Source of the DNA: JADJSS01 sp046329815 | GTDB lineage: Bacteria > Bacteroidota > Bacteroidia > Chitinophagales > JADIYW01 | Direction: 5' to 3' | Assembly: GCA_046329815.1 (NCBI GenBank) | Contig: JAXLTY010000002.1 | Location: forward strand, 1,054,001 to 1,118,000 | DNA length: 64,000 bases | Part shown: positions 54,560 to 63,462 of the stretch, one piece after another | How positions within the stretch are numbered: the first letter of the stretch is position 1 | How the letters are laid out: the number at the start of each line of letters is the position of its first letter | Notes under the pieces: model-generated | Told to the model about the DNA's origin: nothing | The model's input: the letters and a program-made list of their open reading frames with translations, nothing else | Database searches by the model: none | Position numbers and translations under genes: made by a program

Positions 54560-56230
54560 ATGCTAAAGTCTGTAATACCTAAAATTAAAGATTGGCCAAT
54601 CAATCTTATCGCTTTAAAGAAAGATAAGATCATGCAAGCTACTATCGCCGATACCCTGATCGAGTTTAACAAGGCCTACCCTACCAATTCCAAAATACGT
54701 GAGCTGATACAAAAAACATTGTACCTGGAACGCATCCGTATCAAGACCGATCCGTGGGAAGTCGATCCGGAAGATGAGAACGAATTCTGGCTTAAAATAA
54801 AAAAACAACTGATCGTAGCCGATCCGACACAGATAGAAGAACATAAATCAGAAGAACTGCACCAGGAAATGCTGCATGCCATCGTGTCGCGTTATGTACA
54901 CGAAATCTGCGGTAACTTTAAACCGGGTGTATTCTGGATGGCGCGACAAGTGCTGCGCCGTATTTTCGCTCGCCTGTTCAATGCACATTTCGGCGGTTTC
55001 AAAGGTTTATTTTATCCGGATGAAAAACTAAAAGATAAACTCATCGTGGCTGGTCCGGTGGAAAAAATACGCAACCTCATCACCAAAGGAACTGTGATAC
55101 TGGTGCCTACGCATTTTTCCAATTTGGATTCAGTAATTATCGGTTTTGGTATGGATTATATCGGTTTGCCTGCTTTCCAGTACGGCGCCGGATTAAACCT
55201 GTTCAATTCCAAAATGTTCAATTTACTGATGAGTAATCTCGGTCCGTATAAGCTCGACAGAAGAAAGAAGAATCCTATTTATGTGGAAACCCTGAAAGCA
55301 TATTCTAAAACCAACGTTATCGCCGGCGCTAATACCATTTTCTTTCCGGGCGGCACGCGTTCACGCGCAGGAAACATAGAAAACGATTTAAAACTCGGTT
55401 TACTGGGCACGGTGATAGAAGCACAACGCGAGCATTATTTTACCAATCCGTCCACGCTGGCTACTAAAATATTTGTAGTGCCTTTAACTATTAGTTATCC
55501 ATTTGTTTTAGAAGCTTCTTCTTTAATAGAAGAACATTTAAAACGCACCGGAAAAGAACAATACCTGACACACGAAACATCGATGCCGCCCTGGAAAACC
55601 GTCTGGAAGTTTTTTTGGGAAACGTTCTCCAAATCATCTGAAATTACGTTGTCTTTAGGCGAGCCAATGGATGTGTTTGGCAATAATCTCGATGATGATG
55701 GTTTCAGCATGGACAAACTCGACCGTAAAATAGACGTTCGACAATATTTCATGAATAAAGGCGTGATGAAAATCGACTCGCAACGCGAAAGTATCTACAC
55801 ACAAATGCTCGGCGATAAGATCATTGCCGCATTTAAATACAACAACGTGGTGTACGCATCGCATGTAGTGGCGTTCGTAGCGTTTGAATTACTGAAAAAA
55901 CAACTGGACAGTCCTGATATATTTACCATGCTGCGTACACCGGAAGAAGACCGCGAAATTGATTTCGATCTTTTTAAAACTAATATGAAACGTGCTATTG
56001 ATGAATTGTACATGCTGAACAACCGAAAGCAATTGAAACTGGCTTCGCATATTACTACTAAAGAATTACCTGAAATTATAGATCTTGGTATTGAACAGAT
56101 GAGCATGTATCATCCGAATCTGCCGTTACTCAGAACGAAAAATGGAAACATTACCAGCGAAGACCTGAAACTATTATATTATTATCACAACCGAATGGAT
56201 GGCTATGGCTTACAAAAACACATCGGATAA
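54560..56230 (+). CDS. 1-acyl-glycerol-3-phosphate acyltransferase-like protein (long form)
   Basis: 556 residues. Acyltransferase motif I is PTHFSNLDSVIIG (HxxxxD) near residue 180 and motif III is FFPGGTRSRAGN near 265. The N-terminal 130 and C-terminal 200 residues are extra to the usual PlsC core and lack clear membrane spans except short hydrophobic patches. It probably acylates a glycerol-phosphate lipid precursor. The gpsA start lies inside its last 32 bp, tying it to glycerol-3-phosphate supply. Confidence 0.88.
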   Translation: MLKSVIPKIKDWPINLIALKKDKIMQATIADTLIEFNKAYPTNSKIRELIQKTLYLERIRIKTDPWEVDPEDENEFWLKIKKQLIVADPTQIEEHKSEELHQEMLHAIVSRYVHEICGNFKPGVFWMARQVLRRIFARLFNAHFGGFKGLFYPDEKLKDKLIVAGPVEKIRNLITKGTVILVPTHFSNLDSVIIGFGMDYIGLPAFQYGAGLNLFNSKMFNLLMSNLGPYKLDRRKKNPIYVETLKAYSKTNVIAGANTIFFPGGTRSRAGNIENDLKLGLLGTVIEAQREHYFTNPSTLATKIFVVPLTISYPFVLEASSLIEEHLKRTGKEQYLTHETSMPPWKTVWKFFWETFSKSSEITLSLGEPMDVFGNNLDDDGFSMDKLDRKIDVRQYFMNKGVMKIDSQRESIYTQMLGDKIIAAFKYNNVVYASHVVAFVAFELLKKQLDSPDIFTMLRTPEEDREIDFDLFKTNMKRAIDELYMLNNRKQLKLASHITTKELPEIIDLGIEQMSMYHPNLPLLRTKNGNITSEDLKLLYYYHNRMDGYGLQKHIG

Positions 56231-57266
56231 AACACCTGTCGGCGTATTGGGCGCAGGTAGTTTCGGTACTGCCGTTGCCAACCTGTTAGCTGAAAACGGC
56301 GAAGTATTACTGTACTCCAGGCGGCAAGATGCAGTGGACAAAATCAACGCGGAGAAAATAAACAACGGACAAGCGATAAATCCAAATATTACCGCAACGG
56401 CTGACCTGAACGAAGTGGCTGACCGCTGTTTTTTAATTTTTCCTTCTGTTCCTTCCGATTCGTTCCGACAAGTCATGCGCGATGCGTCGCCGCATTTGCG
56501 TCCTGACCATATTTTAATTCACTGCACTAAAGGTTTTGATATTAAACTGGAAGAAGGCAAAACTATCTTAGACAAAGACCTTATCTTATTTCCATCGGAT
56601 ATTTACACGATGAGCAAAGTGATACTGGAAGAAACGACGGTGCGCCGTGTCGGCTGCATGAGCGGTCCGAACCTGGCACGCGAAATCGCAGATATGCATC
56701 CGGCGGCAACGGTGATTGCCAGTAAGTTTGAAGAAGTCATCCGGGAAGGTGAAACGGCTATACGCAGCAAGCGCCTGCAGGTATATGGCAACAATGATAT
56801 TTACGCGGTAGAGTTGGCAGGCGTACTGAAAAACTCAATGGCGCTGGCAGCAGGCGCGCTTGGCGGCATGGGTTACGGCAATAACGCAATGGCGTTTTTA
56901 ATTACACGCGGTTTAGGTGAGATCATTCGACTGGCCACTGCAATGGGCGCTAACAGGCAGGCATTTTTAGGACTTGCCGGTATAGGCGACCTTGTAGCGA
57001 CCTGTACATCGCCATTAAGCCGAAACTATACGGTTGGCGCGCGTTTGGCGAAAGGCGAAACGCTGGAACAAATCATCGCGACATCTTCTGAAGTGGCAGA
57101 AGGTATAAAAACAGTCAGCATATCTAAAAAATTAGCAGATACTACCGGTGTGAAAACACCTATTATTCAAACTATTTACAAAGTATTATTTGAAAAACTG
57201 GATGTGAAAGAGGCATTAGGTTACCTGATGGAATACCGTTGGGGCTATGATGCTGATTACATGTAA
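56199..57266 (+). CDS. gpsA: Glycerol-3-phosphate dehydrogenase [NAD(P)+]
   Basis: 355 residues. The Rossmann motif VGVLGAGSFGTAVANLLAEN starts at residue 14; GPNLAREIADMHPAATVIAS, the catalytic-Lys region ELAGVLKNSMALAAG, and the signature GLAGIGDLVATCTSPLSRNY follow. Reduces dihydroxyacetone phosphate to sn-glycerol 3-phosphate for phospholipids. ATG at 56199 or 56205 both overlap the acyltransferase frame by about 30 bp, a sign of coupled translation. Confidence 0.96.
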   Translation: MAMAYKNTSDKTPVGVLGAGSFGTAVANLLAENGEVLLYSRRQDAVDKINAEKINNGQAINPNITATADLNEVADRCFLIFPSVPSDSFRQVMRDASPHLRPDHILIHCTKGFDIKLEEGKTILDKDLILFPSDIYTMSKVILEETTVRRVGCMSGPNLAREIADMHPAATVIASKFEEVIREGETAIRSKRLQVYGNNDIYAVELAGVLKNSMALAAGALGGMGYGNNAMAFLITRGLGEIIRLATAMGANRQAFLGLAGIGDLVATCTSPLSRNYTVGARLAKGETLEQIIATSSEVAEGIKTVSISKKLADTTGVKTPIIQTIYKVLFEKLDVKEALGYLMEYRWGYDADYM

Positions 57267-57269
57267 AAG

Positions 57270-57304
57270 AGTCGTAAGTCGTGAGTGGTAAGCCGTAAGT
57301 GTAT
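57270..57304. repeat. Heptanucleotide repeat, five AGTCGTR-like units
   Basis: Units AGTCGTA, AGTCGTG, AGTGGTA, AGCCGTA, AGTGTAT just after gpsA. The same element with four units is at 11527-11554. Confidence 0.6.
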
Positions 57305-57353
57305 TTGATGTTTATTCTAAGTGTCTTCCCTCTTTATATTTTTAGTTACAGGC

Positions 57354-57731
57354 GTGATTTGGGTTTGTGACGCGGTAATTTGGACACTTTCCGTGTTTAT
57401 TTTGTTTCCTGCACACTTCATTTGGACACTTTCACAGTCTATTTGGACTGTTGTCTTTTTCATTTCGGTTGCATCACTTTTCATTTCGGCTGCGCGATTT
57501 TTCATTTCGGTTGTTTAAACTGTCATTATGGCTGTAGGATTTTTTATTTCGGCACGCGAACATTCGATTTCGGCGTACAAAGATTCGATTTCGGCGTGCG
57601 AACATTCGATTTCGGCTGCATGATTTTTCATTTCGGCGTACGAACATTCGATTTCGACACACGCACATTCGATTTCGGCTGCATGATTTTTCATTTCGGC
57701 TGCATCACTCTTGATATTGCCCTGATAAATA
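57354..57731. repeat. 21-bp degenerate tandem repeat array 3
   Basis: About 18 units of 21 bp on the plus strand, each with a core ATTTCGG (early units ATTTGG). Typical units read TTCATTTCGGCTGCATCAC and TCGATTTCGGCGTACGAAC. Both strands give heptad-like translations, but the frames are interrupted by stops and no start context supports a gene. The array lies between gpsA and the CRISPR array, about 115 bp from its first repeat remnant. Confidence 0.82.
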
Positions 57732-57846
57732 ATGATTTAGACGCACTGTAATTTTGTCAGGATGCAGTGTTTTTGAGTTTTGGAGTGGTGATTTTGGGAA
57801 ATGTTGTGTGTAGAGAAAGTGGTGATTTGTGACGTTTGGAAATTGA

Positions 57847-57892
57847 AAATGTTATTTATTTTTATGTGCTTTAAAAAAATATTGGTAACAAC
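57847..57892 (+). CRISPR. Degenerate terminal CRISPR repeat remnant
   Basis: The last 15 bases (AATATTGGTAACAAC) match the repeat; the first 31 are degraded. It is exactly one period before the first recognisable repeat, with a 30-nt spacer between. Decay marks this as the old, leader-distal end. Confidence 0.75.
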
Positions 57893-57922
57893 TAAAAGTT
57901 ATGGAACTTACAACACAAAACA

Positions 57923-60900
57923 GTTGTGATTTGCTTTAAAATTGTGTTGTTTGAATATTGGTAACAACCTACAATGGTAGCATCACACCAACTAAAGCGT
58001 TGTGAATTGGTTTTAAATTGTGTTCTTTGAATATTGGTAACAACTGACAAGATAATTTCAGGAAACGCACGACAGTTGTGAATTGGTTTTAAATTGTGTT
58101 CTTTGAATATTGGTAACAACTCCACGAGCAAACTGGCAGTCAATGGCACTGTTGTGAATTGGTTTTAAATTGTGTTCTTTGAATATTGGTAACAACCTTC
58201 AATGATCACATCAAATTTCATGTTGTGTTGTGAATTGGTTTTAAATTGTGTTCTTTGAATATTGGTAACAACTCAATTGATATCGAATTAATCGTTAAAT
58301 CAGTTGTGAATTGGTTTTAAATTGTGTTCTTTGAATATTGGTAACAACATACAGGAAGATTCCATTGTTTGGCGAATCGTTGTGAATTGGTTTTAAATTG
58401 TGTTCTTTGAATATTGGTAACAACAGATCAACATATATTTGCTCAGTGTAACCTGTTGTGAATTGGTTTTAAATTGTGTTCTTTGAATATTGGTAACAAC
58501 ACACCTGTGGCAATTGCAACCAAATTTCCTGTTGTGAATTGGTTTTAAATTGTGTTCTTTGAATATTGGTAACAACTTGTTTACTTTGTCTAATAAATTA
58601 ATGTCCGTTGTGAATTGGTTTTAAATTGTGTTCTTTGAATATTGGTAACAACAGTTGCTTACTCAACAATTAGAATTTGCTGGTTGTGAATTGGTTTTAA
58701 ATTGTGTTCTTTGAATATTGGTAACAACGACAAGAATTATCAGTCCCCAAGTAACCAGGTTGTGAATTGGTTTTAAATTGTGTTCTTTGAATATTGGTAA
58801 CAACACATCGTATATATGTGTTGATGCTTCTGCAGTTGTGAATTGGTTTTAAATTGTGTTCTTTGAATATTGGTAACAACTTGTTTACTTTGTCTAATAA
58901 ATTAATTGCCGTTGTGAATTGGTTTTAAATTGTGTTCTTTGAATATTGGTAACAACGTCTATTATGCCACAGACTGCCTACTTTCAGTTGTGAATTGGTT
59001 TTAAATTGTGTTCTTTGAATATTGGTAACAACCTACCAATTTTTGAGAAGGATTGTGTTGATGTTGTGAATTGGTTTTAAATTGTGTTCTTTGAATATTG
59101 GTAACAACGCAGCGTTTTATCGTTTTGTAGAAGAAGGCGTTGTGAATTGGTTTTAAATTGTGTTCTTTGAATATTGGTAACAACTGCATAGGTGTATCTG
59201 TCGGTATTATTTGTGTTGTGAATTGGTTTTAAATTGTGTTCTTTGAATATTGGTAACAACAATACATTGCTTGGTGGTTTAGGAGGTTCAGTTGTGAATT
59301 GGTTTTAAATTGTGTTCTTTGAATATTGGTAACAACATATTATTAAAAGCTGAACCAGCTACATAAGTTGTGAATTGGTTTTAAATTGTGTTCTTTGAAT
59401 ATTGGTAACAACATTATTCATATACTTATATTCTGAATATCTGTTGTGAATTGGTTTTAAATTGTGTTCTTTGAATATTGGTAACAACTTGCGTCAAAAG
59501 ACATCTACAGGACTATCTGTTGTGAATTGGTTTTAAATTGTGTTCTTTGAATATTGGTAACAACTATGCCGTGCAACTTCAGATAGTAGCATTAGTTGTG
59601 AATTGGTTTTAAATTGTGTTCTTTGAATATTGGTAACAACTTGACTTTGTGAATCTTTTGGCAATTCCTTGTTGTGAATTGGTTTTAAATTGTGTTCTTT
59701 GAATATTGGTAACAACTATTAGCCCTGTCAATTAGCACATAATAATGTTGTGAATTGGTTTTAAATTGTGTTCTTTGAATATTGGTAACAACTCTTTCGA
59801 ATACGTTCATTTTCTGTATATCGTTGTGAATTGGTTTTAAATTGTGTTCTTTGAATATTGGTAACAACACAGGAGAAGATGGAAAAATAGCTACTCCGGT
59901 TGTGAATTGGTTTTAAATTGTGTTCTTTGAATATTGGTAACAACAATAATTATAGGGCAACTTTATGTTCCGGCGTTGTGAATTGGTTTTAAATTGTGTT
60001 CTTTGAATATTGGTAACAACGTGAGATGCGCGCATCACCTACTTCAACATGTTGTGAATTGGTTTTAAATTGTGTTCTTTGAATATTGGTAACAACTCTT
60101 TCGAATACGTTCATTTTTTCTATGTCGTTGTGAATTGGTTTTAAATTGTGTTCTTTGAATATTGGTAACAACATGGGCGGTTTATAACAAAACAGTAGTT
60201 AAAGTTGTGAATTGGTTTTAAATTGTGTTCTTTGAATATTGGTAACAACTATTGCCGGATAGTGGACTTACTGTATATTGTTGTGAATTGGTTTTAAATT
60301 GTGTTCTTTGAATATTGGTAACAACGTTTCGCCACGACTTTGATAGCCACCTGGTGTTGTGAATTGGTTTTAAATTGTGTTCTTTGAATATTGGTAACAA
60401 CTGTGTTAGTAGATGAAGTTTGTAAGACTTCGTTGTGAATTGGTTTTAAATTGTGTTCTTTGAATATTGGTAACAACCAGAATAAGATGTCTTTAAAGAC
60501 TGCATTTGTTGTGAATTGGTTTTAAATTGTGTTCTTTGAATATTGGTAACAACATTATCCAGCCATGTTCAGTTGAGCGCCAAGTTGTGAATTGGTTTTA
60601 AATTGTGTTCTTTGAATATTGGTAACAACATGCTCATAAGTTAATGTGACGAAGTAGGCGTTGTGAATTGGTTTTAAATTGTGTTCTTTGAATATTGGTA
60701 ACAACTTATCCATCCGTGTTCTGTTGCACGCCAATGTTGTGAATTGGTTTTAAATTGTGTTCTTTGAATATTGGTAACAACTGAATAGTCAAATCTATTC
60801 GGTGCATCACAGTTGTGAATTGGTTTTAAATTGTGTTCTTTGAATATTGGTAACAACGAAAGATATTACAACCATATTCTTCGTTAGGTTGTGAATTGGT

Positions 60901-61161
60901 TTTAAATTGTGTTCTTTGAATATTGGTAACAACATTGTATTCGCGAACAAACGATGTTCAGCAGTTGTGAATTGGTTTTAAATTGTGTTCTTTGAATATT
61001 GGTAACAACGTACACATGATGAGTATTTTGCCTGATTATGTTGTGAATTGGTTTTAAATTGTGTTCTTTGAATATTGGTAACAACTTCTTTTTAAGTGTT
61101 GGTAAACCATTTTTGGTTGTGAATTGGTTTTAAATTGTGTTCTTTGAATATTGGTAACAAC
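57923..61161 (+). CRISPR. Type II-C CRISPR array, 43 repeats
   Basis: 46-bp repeats start GTTGTGAATTGGTTTTAAAT and end TTTGAATATTGGTAACAAC, with 30-bp spacers (76-bp period); one spacer at 60173-60203 is 31 nt. I count 43 repeats and 42 spacers here, plus the remnant above. The first repeat (57923-57968) differs at several positions (GTTGTGATTTGCTTTAAAAT); the rest look identical. The GTTGTGA start resembles Bacteroides type II-C repeats, where that end is the crRNA 3' handle, so crRNAs should be read from the plus strand, toward cas2. Terminal GTTGT/ACAAC form an inverted repeat. Confidence 0.97.
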
Positions 61162-61216
61162 CGAAAACGCCAAAATGCCAATATTTATTGATAGTTTCAC
61201 TTGTTGTTACCTTAGA

Positions 61217-61262
61217 AAAATGGACTCGTTTTCTTATTTAATAGAAGACAGAGTCCATTTTT
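61217..61262. terminator. Bidirectional hairpin between CRISPR array and cas2
   Basis: AAAATGGACTC (61217-61227) pairs with GAGTCCATTTT (61251-61261), with inner TTCT/AGAA pairing, flanked by A- and T-runs. It would stop both plus-strand array transcripts and the minus-strand cas operon. Confidence 0.85.
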
Positions 61263-61295
61263 CATATTCTATCCTGCTTTTTACACCAAAGAAGT

Positions 61296-61625
61296 TTAAA
61301 AAAGTTCTAATTGCTGCGGAATATTCGGCAATTCGGTTTCTTTTTTATTGAAAAACAGTTCCATTTGTCCAAACTGTTTATCTGTAATGCACATAATGCC
61401 GATATGGCCATGTTCCGGCAAAAATCCTTTTACGCGTTTAATATGTACTTCCGCGTTTTCGCGACTGCTGCAATGGCGCATATAAATCGAAAACTGGAAC
61501 ATGGAAAAGCCGTCATCCATTATTTTCTTACGAAATTTTGCATAACGTTTCCTGTCCGTGTCGGATTCTGTTGGCAAATCAAAAAAAACTAGAACCCACA
61601 TAATCTGATAAGCGTTTAAGTTCAT
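61296..61625 (-). CDS. cas2: CRISPR-associated Cas2
   Basis: 109 residues. Ferredoxin-like Cas2 with the opening strand MWVLVFFDLPTESDTDRKRY and metal-binding Asp16; FQFSIYMRHCSSRENAEVHI is the dimer strand. With Cas1 it integrates new spacers. It ends 35 bp from the terminator and lies 64 bp after cas1; it is the last gene of the operon. Confidence 0.96.
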   Translation of the reverse strand: MNLNAYQIMWVLVFFDLPTESDTDRKRYAKFRKKIMDDGFSMFQFSIYMRHCSSRENAEVHIKRVKGFLPEHGHIGIMCITDKQFGQMELFFNKKETELPNIPQQLELF

Positions 61626-61689
61626 AGTAAATGGTTATTCGTTATAAAGTAATTTGTTACACAACCTTATAACCAATAACATATAACGA

Positions 61690-62583
61690 TTAACTAAACT
61701 CCGGATAAATGAGCTTTTTACTTTTGCCTTCATAACACGCTGCCAACGATGCTGTAGTGCGTTGTAAGCCAACCATTAACGGACTCGCCTTTCCATCTAT
61801 TACCAAATCAATGGCTGGTACTCCTAATAATTTTTGTTTTATTTCTTTACTTAATTCATGTTCAGCCGGATAGTCGTTCACTAACTCTTTCACTAAGTGA
61901 TCCACATAAGGGCGATAGGGTTCCATAATATCATCTGCCAAGCAATAAGCATTGTATTTATTGCGGTGATGAATACCTAAAGTTGGTAACAAACCGGAAG
62001 CAACCAGACCACGCGCCACTGTGGCACGTAAAATAGCATAGCCATAATTCAAAAAGTTGTTTGGATAATCACCAAAGCGTGCACGGAAAAAATCGGGTTC
62101 TTCTTCATCCAGTAAATTACGCCAGTAATATTTTGCTGCCTGTGCTTCTTCGTTCGATGTATCGCCACTCAATACTTTTTGCAGGCAACGATTCATAAAA
62201 GAAGATTCAATTTCCCATTTATCCAATACCGCTTTCTGATTAGCGATTTTTGCTTTAACTGTTTGTTGCCATAATTGTTTTTTGAGCGGCTCTGATGCAT
62301 CTATCTGTGCTTTAAATTTTTCAGATTGCTGCGTATGTCCGTCCAGGTTTAAGAACATACCGATTGGATGATGTTTGTCATTGCAGGTAATCACTGCTGC
62401 ATTATTTTCGAGCAGCTTATGCAGCACCGCATGTGTAACAGAAACCTGGTAATGATCAATCACCAGTACACCAATATCTTCGACAGGCACACTGCTCTCC
62501 TTTTCGTCAGTCTTTATGAGCAATTGCTGCTGCTGCACTGACAGACGCGTTGGATTACCGAAGTATAATGTGCGTTTGATCAT
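61690..62583 (-). CDS. cas1: CRISPR-associated Cas1
   Basis: 297 residues, type II length. The N-terminal beta domain opens MIKRTLYFGNPTRLSVQQQQ. Metal ligands are Glu146 (NEEAQAAKYYW), His205/206 (GIHHRNKYNAYCLADD) and the acidic pair near 217-221. Integrase of spacer acquisition. Its ATG directly follows the TAA of the HIRAN gene with no gap, so the two are translationally coupled. Confidence 0.96.
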   Translation of the reverse strand: MIKRTLYFGNPTRLSVQQQQLLIKTDEKESSVPVEDIGVLVIDHYQVSVTHAVLHKLLENNAAVITCNDKHHPIGMFLNLDGHTQQSEKFKAQIDASEPLKKQLWQQTVKAKIANQKAVLDKWEIESSFMNRCLQKVLSGDTSNEEAQAAKYYWRNLLDEEEPDFFRARFGDYPNNFLNYGYAILRATVARGLVASGLLPTLGIHHRNKYNAYCLADDIMEPYRPYVDHLVKELVNDYPAEHELSKEIKQKLLGVPAIDLVIDGKASPLMVGLQRTTASLAACYEGKSKKLIYPEFS

Positions 62584-63459
62584 TTATACTTTATTTTTAA
62601 AAACAACTTCATAAAAATGCTGTCCACTTTTACTGATTATCTTTTCAAATCGCTCTATCTTGTCAGGCAATGTTGCAATTTTATTGATATTAGCAACTAT
62701 ATAGCCATCTTCATCAAATGTATCTTCAATTTTTAATATAGCGTCGTTTACATGTTCTGCGATATTCTGAAGCGAAACAGATGCAGGAATTTTATTCTTA
62801 TCAATCACTAACAATGATTCATTAACGGCTTCTTCCATATCATCAGGATGTGGAAATGAAGTATGTATCAAATCATATACTGCATCTGTTTTACTGTTTT
62901 TTACTAAAGCATCATAAAAGTCGTCAGCATCTAATATTTCATCTTGATTATCATATTCATCAAAATAGATTCTGGTATAAGTATCTTTCGATGATTTTAA
63001 GGTGTGATAATATGGTTTCTGAACAGTGCTGAACGGCACTGTTTTTTTAACATCGTTGTTATCTTTAATTTCTTTTAATGCGTAAATAGCAACATGAATT
63101 TTTTCCCAATCGTGCGCGTCAGGTTCTATATGTGTGATTTCCGCTTGCAGTTGCAGTAATTCTGTATCTAATAAAGTGCTCAGCAACTCGTTGCTTTCGC
63201 GCGGAATAAAACCAATTTTTAGTTGGTTAAAATAAATAGCGATAGCATTGCTGTCGTAACTATTATCTGGCTCTCTTACTAATTCTACCAAACCGCTTTT
63301 GTTTATTTTTTTAATGATTTTAGGTCCTTCGTAATATTGAAAGCCACGCACAAAGCATTGTAATAAATACACTTTCTGAAACTGCTTTACGTTTTGCAAC
63401 GGCAAAGAAGCAATGCCGTACAAACCAATTAAGTTTCTTAAGAAAGTGCTGCGGTTCAT
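62584..63459 (-). CDS. HIRAN-domain protein inside the cas operon
   Basis: 291 residues. Residues 28-128 form a HIRAN domain: YLLQCFVRGFQYYEG, LVELVREPDNSYDSNAIAIY and IGFIPRESNELLSTLLD, then a strand YALKEI. HIRAN domains bind DNA 3' ends or damaged DNA in HLTF-type helicases; this protein has no helicase. Residues 1-24 are basic then hydrophobic (MNRSTFLRNLIGLYGIASLP), like a weak signal or membrane-contact helix. Residues 130-291 are acidic (DEYDNQDEILDADDFYDALV) and unrecognised. It begins 3 bp after the cas9 stop and ends 0 bp before cas1, so it is an integral operon member. Confidence 0.85.
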   Translation of the reverse strand: MNRSTFLRNLIGLYGIASLPLQNVKQFQKVYLLQCFVRGFQYYEGPKIIKKINKSGLVELVREPDNSYDSNAIAIYFNQLKIGFIPRESNELLSTLLDTELLQLQAEITHIEPDAHDWEKIHVAIYALKEIKDNNDVKKTVPFSTVQKPYYHTLKSSKDTYTRIYFDEYDNQDEILDADDFYDALVKNSKTDAVYDLIHTSFPHPDDMEEAVNESLLVIDKNKIPASVSLQNIAEHVNDAILKIEDTFDEDGYIVANINKIATLPDKIERFEKIISKSGQHFYEVVFKNKV

Positions 63460-63462
63460 AGT

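Noticed and set aside
57317..57751. Four overlapping ORFs on both strands with heptad patterns
   Set aside because: All derive from the 21-bp array; no single frame spans it and none has a credible start context.
57892..61084. A family of about 60-codon minus-strand ORFs with identical LPIFKEHNLKPIHN starts
   Set aside because: They are read-through of CRISPR repeats; the 76-bp period shifts the frame every unit and the variable parts are spacers.
61162..61262. tracrRNA between the array and cas2
   Set aside because: No stretch complementary to the first 20 bases of the repeat is present on either strand; only a 9-bp inverted copy of the repeat end (GTTGTTACC). The tracrRNA gene is probably beyond the window, near the cas9 start.
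62584..63459. Reading the gene after cas9 as a Csn2 or Cas4 protein
   Set aside because: No Csn2-like or Cas4 Cys/RecB motifs; the HIRAN pattern is clear instead.
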